From SVTX01 sp045538195 (lineage in GTDB: Bacteria > Bacillota > Clostridia > Oscillospirales > CAG-272), in the NCBI GenBank assembly GCA_045538195.1, contig JAZSRA010000108.1:1-21094 (forward strand): 21,094 bases of DNA, read 5' to 3'. This document shows, one piece after another, positions 7,435-13,462 of the stretch (within the stretch, counting starts at the first letter, position 1; the number at the start of each line of letters is the position of its first letter). Below the pieces are notes generated by a model. The model saw only the letters and a program-made list of their open reading frames with translations, was not told the origin of the DNA and ran no database searches. Position numbers and translations under genes: made by a program.

Positions 7435-7463
7435 ATGATATCATTTTTTTGAATATATGTCAA
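7435..7463 (-). promoter_or_regulatory. Promoter of the MATE gene
   Basis: On the minus strand TTGACA (7463-7458) and TATCAT (7440-7435) are spaced by 17 bp. The predicted start is about 45 nt before the start codon. Confidence 0.72.
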
Positions 7464-7493
7464 GAGCAAAAGTTGATTTTTTTAATTGGTATT

Positions 7494-7688
7494 GTTCATT
7501 TTCTTCCCGCGGCGGAAGAAAGTAACGAAAGAAACGCGAGGTATCGTTCATTTTCTGCCCGCGTCGGCAGAAAGTAACCAAAGGAAAGCGATTTCTTATA
7601 TGTACTTTTCTTGCCACCAGCTGCAAGAAAAGTACGAAAAGAACGGGATTTATTGTTCATTTCTTTTCTTCGGCGAAAAGAAACGAAC
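7494..7688 (+). repeat. Four tandem 33-34-nt palindromes with conserved linkers
   Basis: The palindromes lie at 7494-7526, 7546-7578, 7602-7635 and 7655-7688, a period of 52-56 bp. Arms of 13-14 bp enclose a 5-8 nt loop. Inner arm sequences differ (TTTTCTTCC, TTTTCTGCC, TTTTCTTGC, TTTCTTTTC), yet each has its matching opposite arm. Linkers are related (consensus roughly CAAARGAAACGC). It is not a CRISPR array: the repeats are not identical, there are no unique spacers, and no cas genes are present. Confidence 0.85.
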
Positions 7689-8213
7689 CAAAGAAACGCC
7701 GCACGGGGGAATAGGGGCGGGTCTCACGAATAAAAAAGCAGCAAGCCGCATTTTTATTCGTCGCGACAGCCCCTCCCCCCTGTCCCCCAACCCCATTGGG
7801 TTAATATAGGGGAGTACGGCTTACAACCATATAAAACCTTTAAACTCAAAGAGGCTTTCCCTTCGGGAAAGATCGTTCACGCGACAAAGCAAAAAATACA
7901 ATAAGATCACGGCTACAAATCGAAATTATAAGAAGGTTTTACCTCTGTGACATTAATAATCTTTTTTCGTCGGCTTTGCCGACAGGAGAGAGGGGTACAT
8001 AGGGGAGAGAGGATGTCGCAGGGCGAGAAAATGCGGCATGTTCGCTTTTTCTCGTACAAGACCCTCTTTCCCCTATGCGGCGTTCTTTTGGTTCGTTTTC
8101 TGCCGACGCGGGCAGAAAATGAACATAAATAAAACGCTATTCTTTTGTAATTCTTCTTGTCGCGATGACAAGAAAAGTTAGTATTAAACCCACCGATAAA
8201 TCAAAATTAGAAA
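7494..8213. repeat. R1b: complete copy of the structured dispersed repeat
   Basis: This is the fullest R1 copy. The left arm (7494-7710) contains four palindrome-plus-linker units. A stem pairs GGGGGAATAGGGGC (about 7706-7720) with GCCCCTCCCCC (7769-7779). The core carries the C-rich block (7781-7802), the cUUCGg-type hairpin (7855-7871) and GTCGGC-TTT-GCCGAC-like hairpin (7969-7983). The right arm is an inverted version of the left: a long stem 7998-8012/8063-8077 around the exact 44-nt block shared with R1a, then palindromes at 8091-8124 and 8148-8180. The final 33 nt (8181-8213) are also shared with R1c. No transposase or credible protein is encoded. It fills the gap between the divergent MATE and holA genes. 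Confidence 0.85.
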
Positions 8214-8255
8214 CTATATTACACATTTTTAAGGAGAAGAATTTTTTTAATACAC

Positions 8256-8284
8256 TTGATATTTACCGTAAAATTTGATATAAT
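8256..8284 (+). promoter_or_regulatory. Promoter of holA
   Basis: TTGATA (8256-8261) and TATAAT (8279-8284) are separated by 17 bp, about 30 nt before the holA start codon. The site lies just outside R1b. Confidence 0.82.
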
Positions 8285-8313
8285 CATATTATCAAGCCGA
8301 AAGGAGGGAGAAT

Positions 8314-9339
8314 ATGGAGATAATCAAGGAAGCCGATTTCAGAAAAGAGATAAAGTCCGAGCCGCGTTCAGCGTACGTTTTCTTTGGCGACGAGGACTAT
8401 ATGAAATCCTTCGCTATGAAAAAGGCGACAGAGGCGATCTGCCCCGATCCGTCCTTTGCTTTTTTCAACGAGATCCGCATAGACGCGTTCACCTACTCCC
8501 CCTCGGTATTGCTCGATGCCCTTATGCCTCTCCCTATGATGGCGGACAGAAAGCTGATAAGCGTCACGGGGCTTGACGTCTCCGCTATGAAGCCAAACGA
8601 GGTCGAGGACCTCTGCTCCGTCCTTGCCCAGCTTGAAGAATACGACTATAACACGGTCATTATTAACGTAGCGTCGGACAGACTTGATCCGGGAACCCTG
8701 CCAAAGCGTCCCTCCGCTCTCCTCAAAAAACTTGGCGAGGTGGCGGTGTTGGTCAATTTTGAGAAAAACACCCCCTCAAAGCTTGCCGCTTGGGTGGGAA
8801 AGCACTTTGAGCATAACGGAGTTTCAGCGTCGGCTCAGGTCTGCGCCCTCGTAATCGAGCGTTGCGGACGGGATATGTTCAATCTTGCCAGCGAGACCGA
8901 CAAGCTCTCGTTTTTCGTCAAGGCAAACGGCAGAGACACTGTGACCGTGGAGGACGTAAAGACGGTAGCCACTCCCGTTTCGGAATACGACACCTTTGCT
9001 TTCGCCAATGCCATAAGCGCGAGAAAAAAGGACGAAGCGCTGAATATTCTGCGCGAATTGAAGATTAGACGTGTCGATCCTATCTTTATTATGGGAGACA
9101 TTTCAAAAAACGTTTGCGAGATGGCATCGGTTGCAACCCTGAAGGCAGACGGACTGACCTATAAGGAGGTCGCCGACATTCTGGGCATACACGAATACAG
9201 AGTGTCCTTGATATTCAAGATCAATCCGAGAGTTGAGATCTGCCGCAGCATGGTAAGTCGTTGCAGAGAAGCCGACATGGAGATAAAGAACTCCCGCGAC
9301 GGATTTGCGGTAATAGAAAAGCTGATCTGCACTATCTGA
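8314..9339 (+). CDS. holA: DNA polymerase III subunit delta (clamp-loader wrench)
   Basis: The delta subunit opens the beta sliding clamp within the clamp loader. The 341-residue length and layout fit HolA: YVFFGDEDYMK near the N-terminus (20-30), a diverged nucleotide-binding-fold domain without Walker motifs, a middle helical domain (about 180-215), and a C-terminal collar domain that includes ADILGIHEYRVSL. AAGGAGG stands 6 nt before the ATG and a promoter is just upstream. The gene appears monocistronic. It is not normally a neighbour of rpmH or mnmE, where dnaA and dnaN are usual, which may reflect rearrangement of the origin region. Confidence 0.9.
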   Translation: MEIIKEADFRKEIKSEPRSAYVFFGDEDYMKSFAMKKATEAICPDPSFAFFNEIRIDAFTYSPSVLLDALMPLPMMADRKLISVTGLDVSAMKPNEVEDLCSVLAQLEEYDYNTVIINVASDRLDPGTLPKRPSALLKKLGEVAVLVNFEKNTPSKLAAWVGKHFEHNGVSASAQVCALVIERCGRDMFNLASETDKLSFFVKANGRDTVTVEDVKTVATPVSEYDTFAFANAISARKKDEALNILRELKIRRVDPIFIMGDISKNVCEMASVATLKADGLTYKEVADILGIHEYRVSLIFKINPRVEICRSMVSRCREADMEIKNSRDGFAVIEKLICTI

Positions 9340-9396
9340 TTTGGGCCTTTATCAAGATAAATCCAATTGTGCGTTTTGACGGAAAGTTTTTTTGAG

Positions 9397-9466
9397 TTTT
9401 CCACAGTTTCCACAGAGATTTCAACAGGAAACCGTGCCGAGACAAGGCTTTTGAGAGTTTTCCACA
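9397..9466 (+). promoter_or_regulatory. Cluster of three DnaA-box-like sites
   Basis: TTTTCCACA occurs at 9397-9405 and 9458-9466, and GTTTCCACA at 9406-9414 directly abuts the first. TTTCAACA follows at about 9419. TTTTCCACA is one mismatch from the consensus TTATCCACA. An AT-rich stretch of over 200 bp (9480-9706) follows, as an unwinding element might. No other cluster of this kind occurs in the window. An origin or a DnaA-regulated site is a hypothesis only. Confidence 0.45.
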
Positions 9467-9626
9467 GGCGGAGCGGTTTTTTTGACCAAATAATTACAAG
9501 CTTCGACAATCCTTTCATAATAAGTGTTTTAAGCAGTTGTGCGGTATTTGTAGAATTTTACCTATTTCAATGCAAAATGTAAAACAACAAACGTTATTCA
9601 ATTGACTTTATTATGATATTTTTCTA

Positions 9627-9655
9627 TTGACAAAGCTTTTAGCTTGATATATAAT
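9627..9655 (+). promoter_or_regulatory. Promoter of the HPr-like gene
   Basis: TTGACA (9627-9632), a 17-bp spacer and TATAAT (9650-9655) form a perfect consensus promoter. The transcript would start about 45 nt before the ATG at 9707. Probably a strong promoter. Confidence 0.88.
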
Positions 9656-9706
9656 AAAATGTAAGATGTCCAAGGACAAATTTTACCTAAGAAAGGAAAA
9701 ATTACA

Positions 9707-9937
9707 ATGACACTTAAAATTAAGCTCAGAGAGATCAACGATGTTTACAAGCTGGTCAACATTCTCGTTGGCTTTGAGGGAGATGTGGACCTTGAGTCCG
9801 GAAAGTACAAGGTAGACGGCAAGTCCATACTCGGTATTTTCAGTCTTGACCTTCGTCAGCCCATTAAACTGACATACGACTCCGAAAAGGGTGCAGACAA
9901 GCTTTGCGATCAGCTTAAGGATTTCATCGTAGAATAA
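9707..9937 (+). CDS. Small HPr-fold protein lacking the phospho-accepting histidine
   Basis: This 76-residue protein aligns without gaps to the HPr/Crh fold: FEGDVDLESGKYKVDGKSILGIFSLDL (from residue 23) matches the HPr stretch FDADVNLE...KSIMGVMSL. The regulatory serine (Ser46 of HPr) corresponds to S40. HPr His15, which carries phosphate from enzyme I, corresponds to E9, and Arg17 to N11, so sugar-transport phosphotransfer is unlikely. In B. subtilis, Crh also lacks the histidine and acts with CcpA in catabolite control; a comparable signalling role is possible but unproven. AAAGG precedes the ATG and a consensus promoter lies upstream. A GC-rich hairpin separates it from mnmE. Confidence 0.75.
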   Translation: MTLKIKLREINDVYKLVNILVGFEGDVDLESGKYKVDGKSILGIFSLDLRQPIKLTYDSEKGADKLCDQLKDFIVE

Positions 9938-9980
9938 TCGTGGCACGACGAAACAAAAGTCGCACATACTGTAAACCGTA

Positions 9981-10047
9981 GGCGGGGAAAAATTGCTTGC
10001 AATTTGATTCCCCGCCGTTCGGTTATTCTTTGATTTTTTAAGGGCAA
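9981..10047 (+). terminator. Probable terminator between the HPr-like gene and mnmE
   Basis: GGCGGGGAA (9981-9989) pairs with TTCCCCGCC (10008-10016), with AAATTGC/GCAATTT as an inner stem. The next bases are only moderately T-rich until a T-run about 20 nt on, so some read-through into mnmE is likely. No separate mnmE promoter is visible. Confidence 0.55.
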
Positions 10048-10069
10048 AACGCCATTTAAGGAGAACTTT

Positions 10070-11461
10070 ATGAATCACCTTGACACCATAGCCGCCGTAA
10101 GCACACCCTATGGCAAGGGCGGTATCGCCGTGCTTCGCGTTTCGGGAGAGGATGCGGTATCTGTCGCGGAGAAAGTCCTTGAACCCGCAAACGGTAAGAG
10201 CCTGTCGCAGTGTGACAGCGCGCACGCGTTCTATGGAAAGATTTACGAGAGGTCTGACGGCAAGAAGCGACAGATAGACGACGGCATTGCCGTCATTTTT
10301 CGCGCGCCCAGATCCTTTACGGGCGAAGATACCGTAGAAATATCCTGCCACGGTGGTATTCTGGTGACTCAAAAGGTGCTGGCGGCTCTGCTCTGCGCAG
10401 GAGCGCGAATGGCGCTTGCGGGAGAGTTCACCAAGAGAGCCTTCATTAACGGCAAAATGACCTTGACGGGAGCGGAGGGACTTGGAGACCTGCTTGAAGC
10501 GCAGACCGACGAGCAGATAAGCCTTGCTCGCTCGAATATGAAAGGAACGCTTTCGGGCGAGATAAAAGCTGTCTACGATTCGCTCGGCGACGTTCTCTCG
10601 GCAATTTTTGCCCACATAGACTACCCAGACGAGGATCTTGCCGACATCAGCCGCGACGAGATGCTGTCGATCGCTTATGAAAATCTCGCAAGGCTGAAAG
10701 CCCTTGCTAAAACCTACTCCACAGGACGCGCCGTTATGAGCGGTATACCGACGGTCATTTTGGGAAGGACCAACGCGGGCAAAAGCTCGCTTTATAACCG
10801 AATAATCGGCAGAGACGCGGCTATCGTCACCGACGTTGAGGGAACGACGCGCGACCTGCTGACCGAGACCGCAAAGCTTGGCCGTGTAATTCTCCGTCTC
10901 TCCGACACGGCGGGACTTCGCGAGTCGGGCGACGTTGTTGAAAAGATAGGAATCGACCGCGCAAGAGCGGCGGCAGAGTCGGCAGAGCTGATACTTGCGG
11001 TGTTCGACGGAAGCCATACACCCGACGAAAAGGACGCGGATTTCGTTAGCTATCTTGCGACGCTTGACGGCGTTAAGGTGGCAGTGATAAATAAGAGTGA
11101 TTTAGGACTCGTGCCCGAAATGGAAGAGCTTTTGCAAGGCTTTAGGCAGGTTTGCCATCTTTCTGCGGAATCGGGTGAAGGCTTTGACTGTTTGGAGCGT
11201 TTGATAGAGCAGCTCTACATAGACGAAGCTCTTGACACGGGCAGTGACGCTATAATTTCAAACGCACGTCAGGCGGCTGCGGTAAGCTCGGCTATCGAAG
11301 CTCTGACTATCGCTGCCTCGGCGATAGAGGGCGAGCTTCCCCTTGAAATCTGCTGCGCGGAGGTGGAAAACACTATGTCTGCTCTCGGAGAGCTTGACGG
11401 TCGCACCGTGTCCGAGGACATAGTTTCGCGCATATTTGCCAACTTTTGCGTTGGAAAATAG
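10070..11461 (+). CDS. mnmE: tRNA modification GTPase MnmE (TrmE)
   Basis: With MnmG it forms the cmnm5 modification on U34 of several tRNAs. The 463-residue product has the N-terminal tetrahydrofolate-binding domain (1-120; STPYGKGGIAVLRVSG), a helical domain, and an inserted G domain with GRTNAGKS (232-239, G1), GTT (258-260, G2), DTAG (279-282, G3) and NKSD (341-344, G4). It ends in FCVGK, whose cysteine (C460) is essential in the family. AAGGAG precedes the ATG. mnmE usually follows jag and precedes mnmG; here it is separated from jag by about 7 kb, on the opposite strand, and mnmG is not in the window. Confidence 0.96.
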   Translation: MNHLDTIAAVSTPYGKGGIAVLRVSGEDAVSVAEKVLEPANGKSLSQCDSAHAFYGKIYERSDGKKRQIDDGIAVIFRAPRSFTGEDTVEISCHGGILVTQKVLAALLCAGARMALAGEFTKRAFINGKMTLTGAEGLGDLLEAQTDEQISLARSNMKGTLSGEIKAVYDSLGDVLSAIFAHIDYPDEDLADISRDEMLSIAYENLARLKALAKTYSTGRAVMSGIPTVILGRTNAGKSSLYNRIIGRDAAIVTDVEGTTRDLLTETAKLGRVILRLSDTAGLRESGDVVEKIGIDRARAAAESAELILAVFDGSHTPDEKDADFVSYLATLDGVKVAVINKSDLGLVPEMEELLQGFRQVCHLSAESGEGFDCLERLIEQLYIDEALDTGSDAIISNARQAAAVSSAIEALTIAASAIEGELPLEICCAEVENTMSALGELDGRTVSEDIVSRIFANFCVGK

Positions 11462-11510
11462 AATTGATTTTTTGTTTTGATTTGTTGGCGAGGATGCGTG
11501 CCTCCGGCGG

Positions 11511-11643
11511 CAAGCTTTTTGGAAAAAAGCTTGGCAAAAACTCTTAAAGCTTTGGGTTCTAACTGCCGTGGAGTGACGCTGAAATTTTGCAAGCAAAATT
11601 CCAGCCTGCTCGCCCATTCCCTGTTGCAACAGTTTAGAACCCA
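11511..11643 (+). other. Structured intergenic segment downstream of mnmE
   Basis: Three nested or adjacent hairpins are visible. CAAGCTTTTT (11511-11520) pairs with AAAAAGCTTG. TGGGTTCTAACTG (11553-11565) pairs with CAGTTTAGAACCCA (11630-11643), with one bulge. Inside it GCTGAAATTTTGC (11578-11590) pairs with GCAAAATTCCAGC (11593-11605), with one mismatch. No U-run follows. It could be an RNA, a processing or decay signal, or another intergenic repeat. Confidence 0.5.
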
Positions 11644-11704
11644 GCCGAAAAATTTATCTAAAATTATAGTTTTATTTAAGTTGAAGTAAGCAAACACACA
11701 AAAT

Positions 11705-11987
11705 TAGAACCGTCGGCGAAGCCGACCTTTCTTTAAGGGAAAGCCTCATTAAATTTAAAAGTTTAATATGGCTATAATCTTTACCCCACTATGTCAATCC
11801 GATGGGGTTGGGGGACACGGGGGAGGGGCTGTTCAAAAAATCCGCCTTTGATTTAAATTTTACTATCGTCTTTTGCGGATTTTTAGAACCCGCCCCTATC
11901 CTCCGTGCGGCGTTTCTTTTGTAACTTTTCTTGTCGCTGATGACAAGAAAAGTTAGTATCAAACTAACCGATAAATCAAAACTTGAA
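11705..11987 (-). repeat. R1c: inverted, shortened copy of the structured repeat
   Basis: Read on the minus strand it begins with the tail shared with R1b, then a 34-nt palindrome (11955-11922), the linker with GCCGC, a stem made of GGATAGGGGC-type and GCCCCTCCCCC-type arms around a hairpin (AAAATCCGC with GCGGATTTT), the C-rich block (11817-11796) and a GTCGGC-TTC-GCCGAC-like hairpin (11726-11712). The second arm and most of the core are missing, and the core hairpin has lost its UUCG form. It ends 36 nt before ymdB and may contribute to that gene's leader. Confidence 0.78.
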
Positions 11988-12022
11988 ATTCAACAAAAAC
12001 AACATAGAACAGAAGGTAAAAC

Positions 12023-12790
12023 ATGAAAATACTCGCTATCGGAGACGTGGTAGGCTCTCGCGCCATAGAGCATCTCCGCGAAAACCTTTGGAAGCTCCGT
12101 GACAAAATGGGAATTGACTTTGTGGTCGCCAACGGAGAAAACGCCACCGAAATACACGGTCTTTCCGCAGCCGACGCTCAAAAGCTGCTGGACACCGGCG
12201 TTGACCTTATAACTATGGGCAATCACACCTGGTCGCGCCGTGACCTTTATCCGTTCCTCGACAACAATCCCGAAAAAATAATCCGTCCCGCGAATTTCCC
12301 AGGCTCGTCGCCCGGATGCGGCTACACTACGGTCGACGTCTGCGGATACAGAGTGCTTTGTATGAACGTGCAGGGTGTTTCCTTTATGGAGCCGCTTGCC
12401 GATCCCTTTGAAACGGTTGAATACATACTGGCTCGCGAGGAGGGAGAATACGACCTCTCGCTTCTTGACGTCCACGCCGAGGCAACCAGCGAAAAATACG
12501 CGATGGCTCGCGTTTTTGACGGCAAGATCAATATTATCTTCGGAACACACACACACGTGCCTACCTCGGATCTTCAGATTCTACCGGGAGGCACCGCTTA
12601 CGTCACCGACCTTGGTATGACGGGTCCCAACAACGGAATCCTCGGCACCGACGCAGAGCGCGTGCTTCGAAAAATGAGACAGCACCTGCCCTCGCAATTC
12701 ATCGTTGCCGACGGCAAGATACGCGCCGACGCCGTACTCTTTGAGCTTGACGGAAACAAGGTCACAAAAATATCAAGATTAGTATTTTAA
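12023..12790 (+). CDS. ymdB: YmdB-family metallophosphoesterase (2',3'-cyclic nucleotide phosphodiesterase)
   Basis: YmdB of B. subtilis hydrolyses cyclic nucleotides and affects biofilm and RNA turnover. This 255-residue protein shows the family's dinuclear metal site: D8 (IGDVVG), E39-N40 (NGEN), N67-H68 (GNHTW), H151 (DVHAEATSEK), H176 and H178 (GTHTH). Positions match the described family (D8, E39, N40, N67) almost exactly. AGAAGG precedes the ATG at 12023. No standard promoter is obvious; the nearest candidate (TTGTCG at 11931, TAGTAT at 11954) lies in repeat R1c and is weak. The next gene follows 15 bp downstream. The usual neighbour rny is not present. Confidence 0.93.
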   Translation: MKILAIGDVVGSRAIEHLRENLWKLRDKMGIDFVVANGENATEIHGLSAADAQKLLDTGVDLITMGNHTWSRRDLYPFLDNNPEKIIRPANFPGSSPGCGYTTVDVCGYRVLCMNVQGVSFMEPLADPFETVEYILAREEGEYDLSLLDVHAEATSEKYAMARVFDGKINIIFGTHTHVPTSDLQILPGGTAYVTDLGMTGPNNGILGTDAERVLRKMRQHLPSQFIVADGKIRADAVLFELDGNKVTKISRLVF

Positions 12791-12805
12791 TTTTAGGAGG
12801 ACGCT

Positions 12806-13330
12806 ATGGGAAAACTGCTTGGATCACACGCATCCGACGAGCTTGACCGCCCCGATCTCAATAAATGCCCCGACTGTCTCTGCTTTTTTGCGGGAGATAA
12901 CTGTCCTCTCTGCGGCAAGGAGTGTCCCGACGATATGAAGGCAGGAAATCGCGCAAAAGTCAAGCCGCGAAAGAAAAAAAGAAACCCGAACTCAGGAAGA
13001 GTGACCTTTATTCCTTGGTATCATAGCTGGCTTTGTATCATTCTGATGATGTTCGTAATGCCTATCGTGGGAATTATACTTCTCTGCACCAGCCCCTACA
13101 GAACGCGGACGAAAATAATCGTTATCGCTTGCCTTGTGGCTGCTTGGTTTTTGGTGGTTTTCGTAATAATACCGCTTTTGATGTACGGAGAAATGCTATT
13201 GTTTATCTTGGCGTCGTCATTCGTTGACGGCGAGCTGCCCGAGGAGACCACTTGTCTCCCCATAGAGAGCATCATTCCCCGCTTCGTCGCAAACACTTCG
13301 TTCGACCCGACAACCGCGGAACATCTATAA
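12806..13330 (+). CDS. Zinc-ribbon membrane protein of unknown function
   Basis: I do not recognise a named family. The 174-residue product has an N-terminal zinc-ribbon-like cluster (C21-x2-C24 and C33-x2-C36, plus C26 and C40), a highly basic stretch (about 46-61) and two or three hydrophobic segments (about 75-95, 103-127, 126-140). An acidic external tail of about 35 residues follows. Such an arrangement would put a metal-bound domain in the cytoplasm and a short tail outside. A strong AGGAGG site precedes the ATG, 15 bp after ymdB, so the two are probably co-transcribed. Whether the functions are linked is unknown. Confidence 0.7.
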   Translation: MGKLLGSHASDELDRPDLNKCPDCLCFFAGDNCPLCGKECPDDMKAGNRAKVKPRKKKRNPNSGRVTFIPWYHSWLCIILMMFVMPIVGIILLCTSPYRTRTKIIVIACLVAAWFLVVFVIIPLLMYGEMLLFILASSFVDGELPEETTCLPIESIIPRFVANTSFDPTTAEHL

Positions 13331-13364
13331 ATTCCACGTTTACAAACTAAACAATAATCTTAAT

Positions 13365-13454
13365 TTGCCACCTTTTCCGAAAAGTTTTTGAAAAGGGATG
13401 GGGGCATGGGGGAAGGGAGAACCTTTTTTCAAAAAGGTTCTCCCTTCCCCCATA
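13365..13454 (-). repeat. R2a: long hairpin repeat
   Basis: Positions 13407-13454 form a perfect 23+2+23 palindrome (arms start ATGGGGGAAGGGAGAACC). On the minus strand it is followed by GCCCCCATCCC and then a CTTTTCAAAAACTTTTCGG stretch. The same order, with a different stem sequence, occurs at 19438-19536. It lies between the convergent unknown membrane gene and the transketolase C subunit, where it probably also ends transcription, although there is no U-run beyond the stem. Confidence 0.72.
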
Positions 13455-13462
13455 TTCTTTCC

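Noticed and set aside
7494..7688. CRISPR-like array
   Set aside because: Units differ in their repeats and have related, not unique, spacers; no cas genes are nearby.
7489..8185. GTATT direct repeat flanking R1b (7489-7493 and 8181-8185) as a target-site duplication
   Set aside because: The sequence after 8180 is still homologous to R1c (to about 11987), so the element does not end at 8180 and the match is probably chance.
9683..11017. Long antisense open frame opposite the HPr-like gene and mnmE
   Set aside because: It overlaps two well-supported genes, shows no domain, and has no ribosome binding site.
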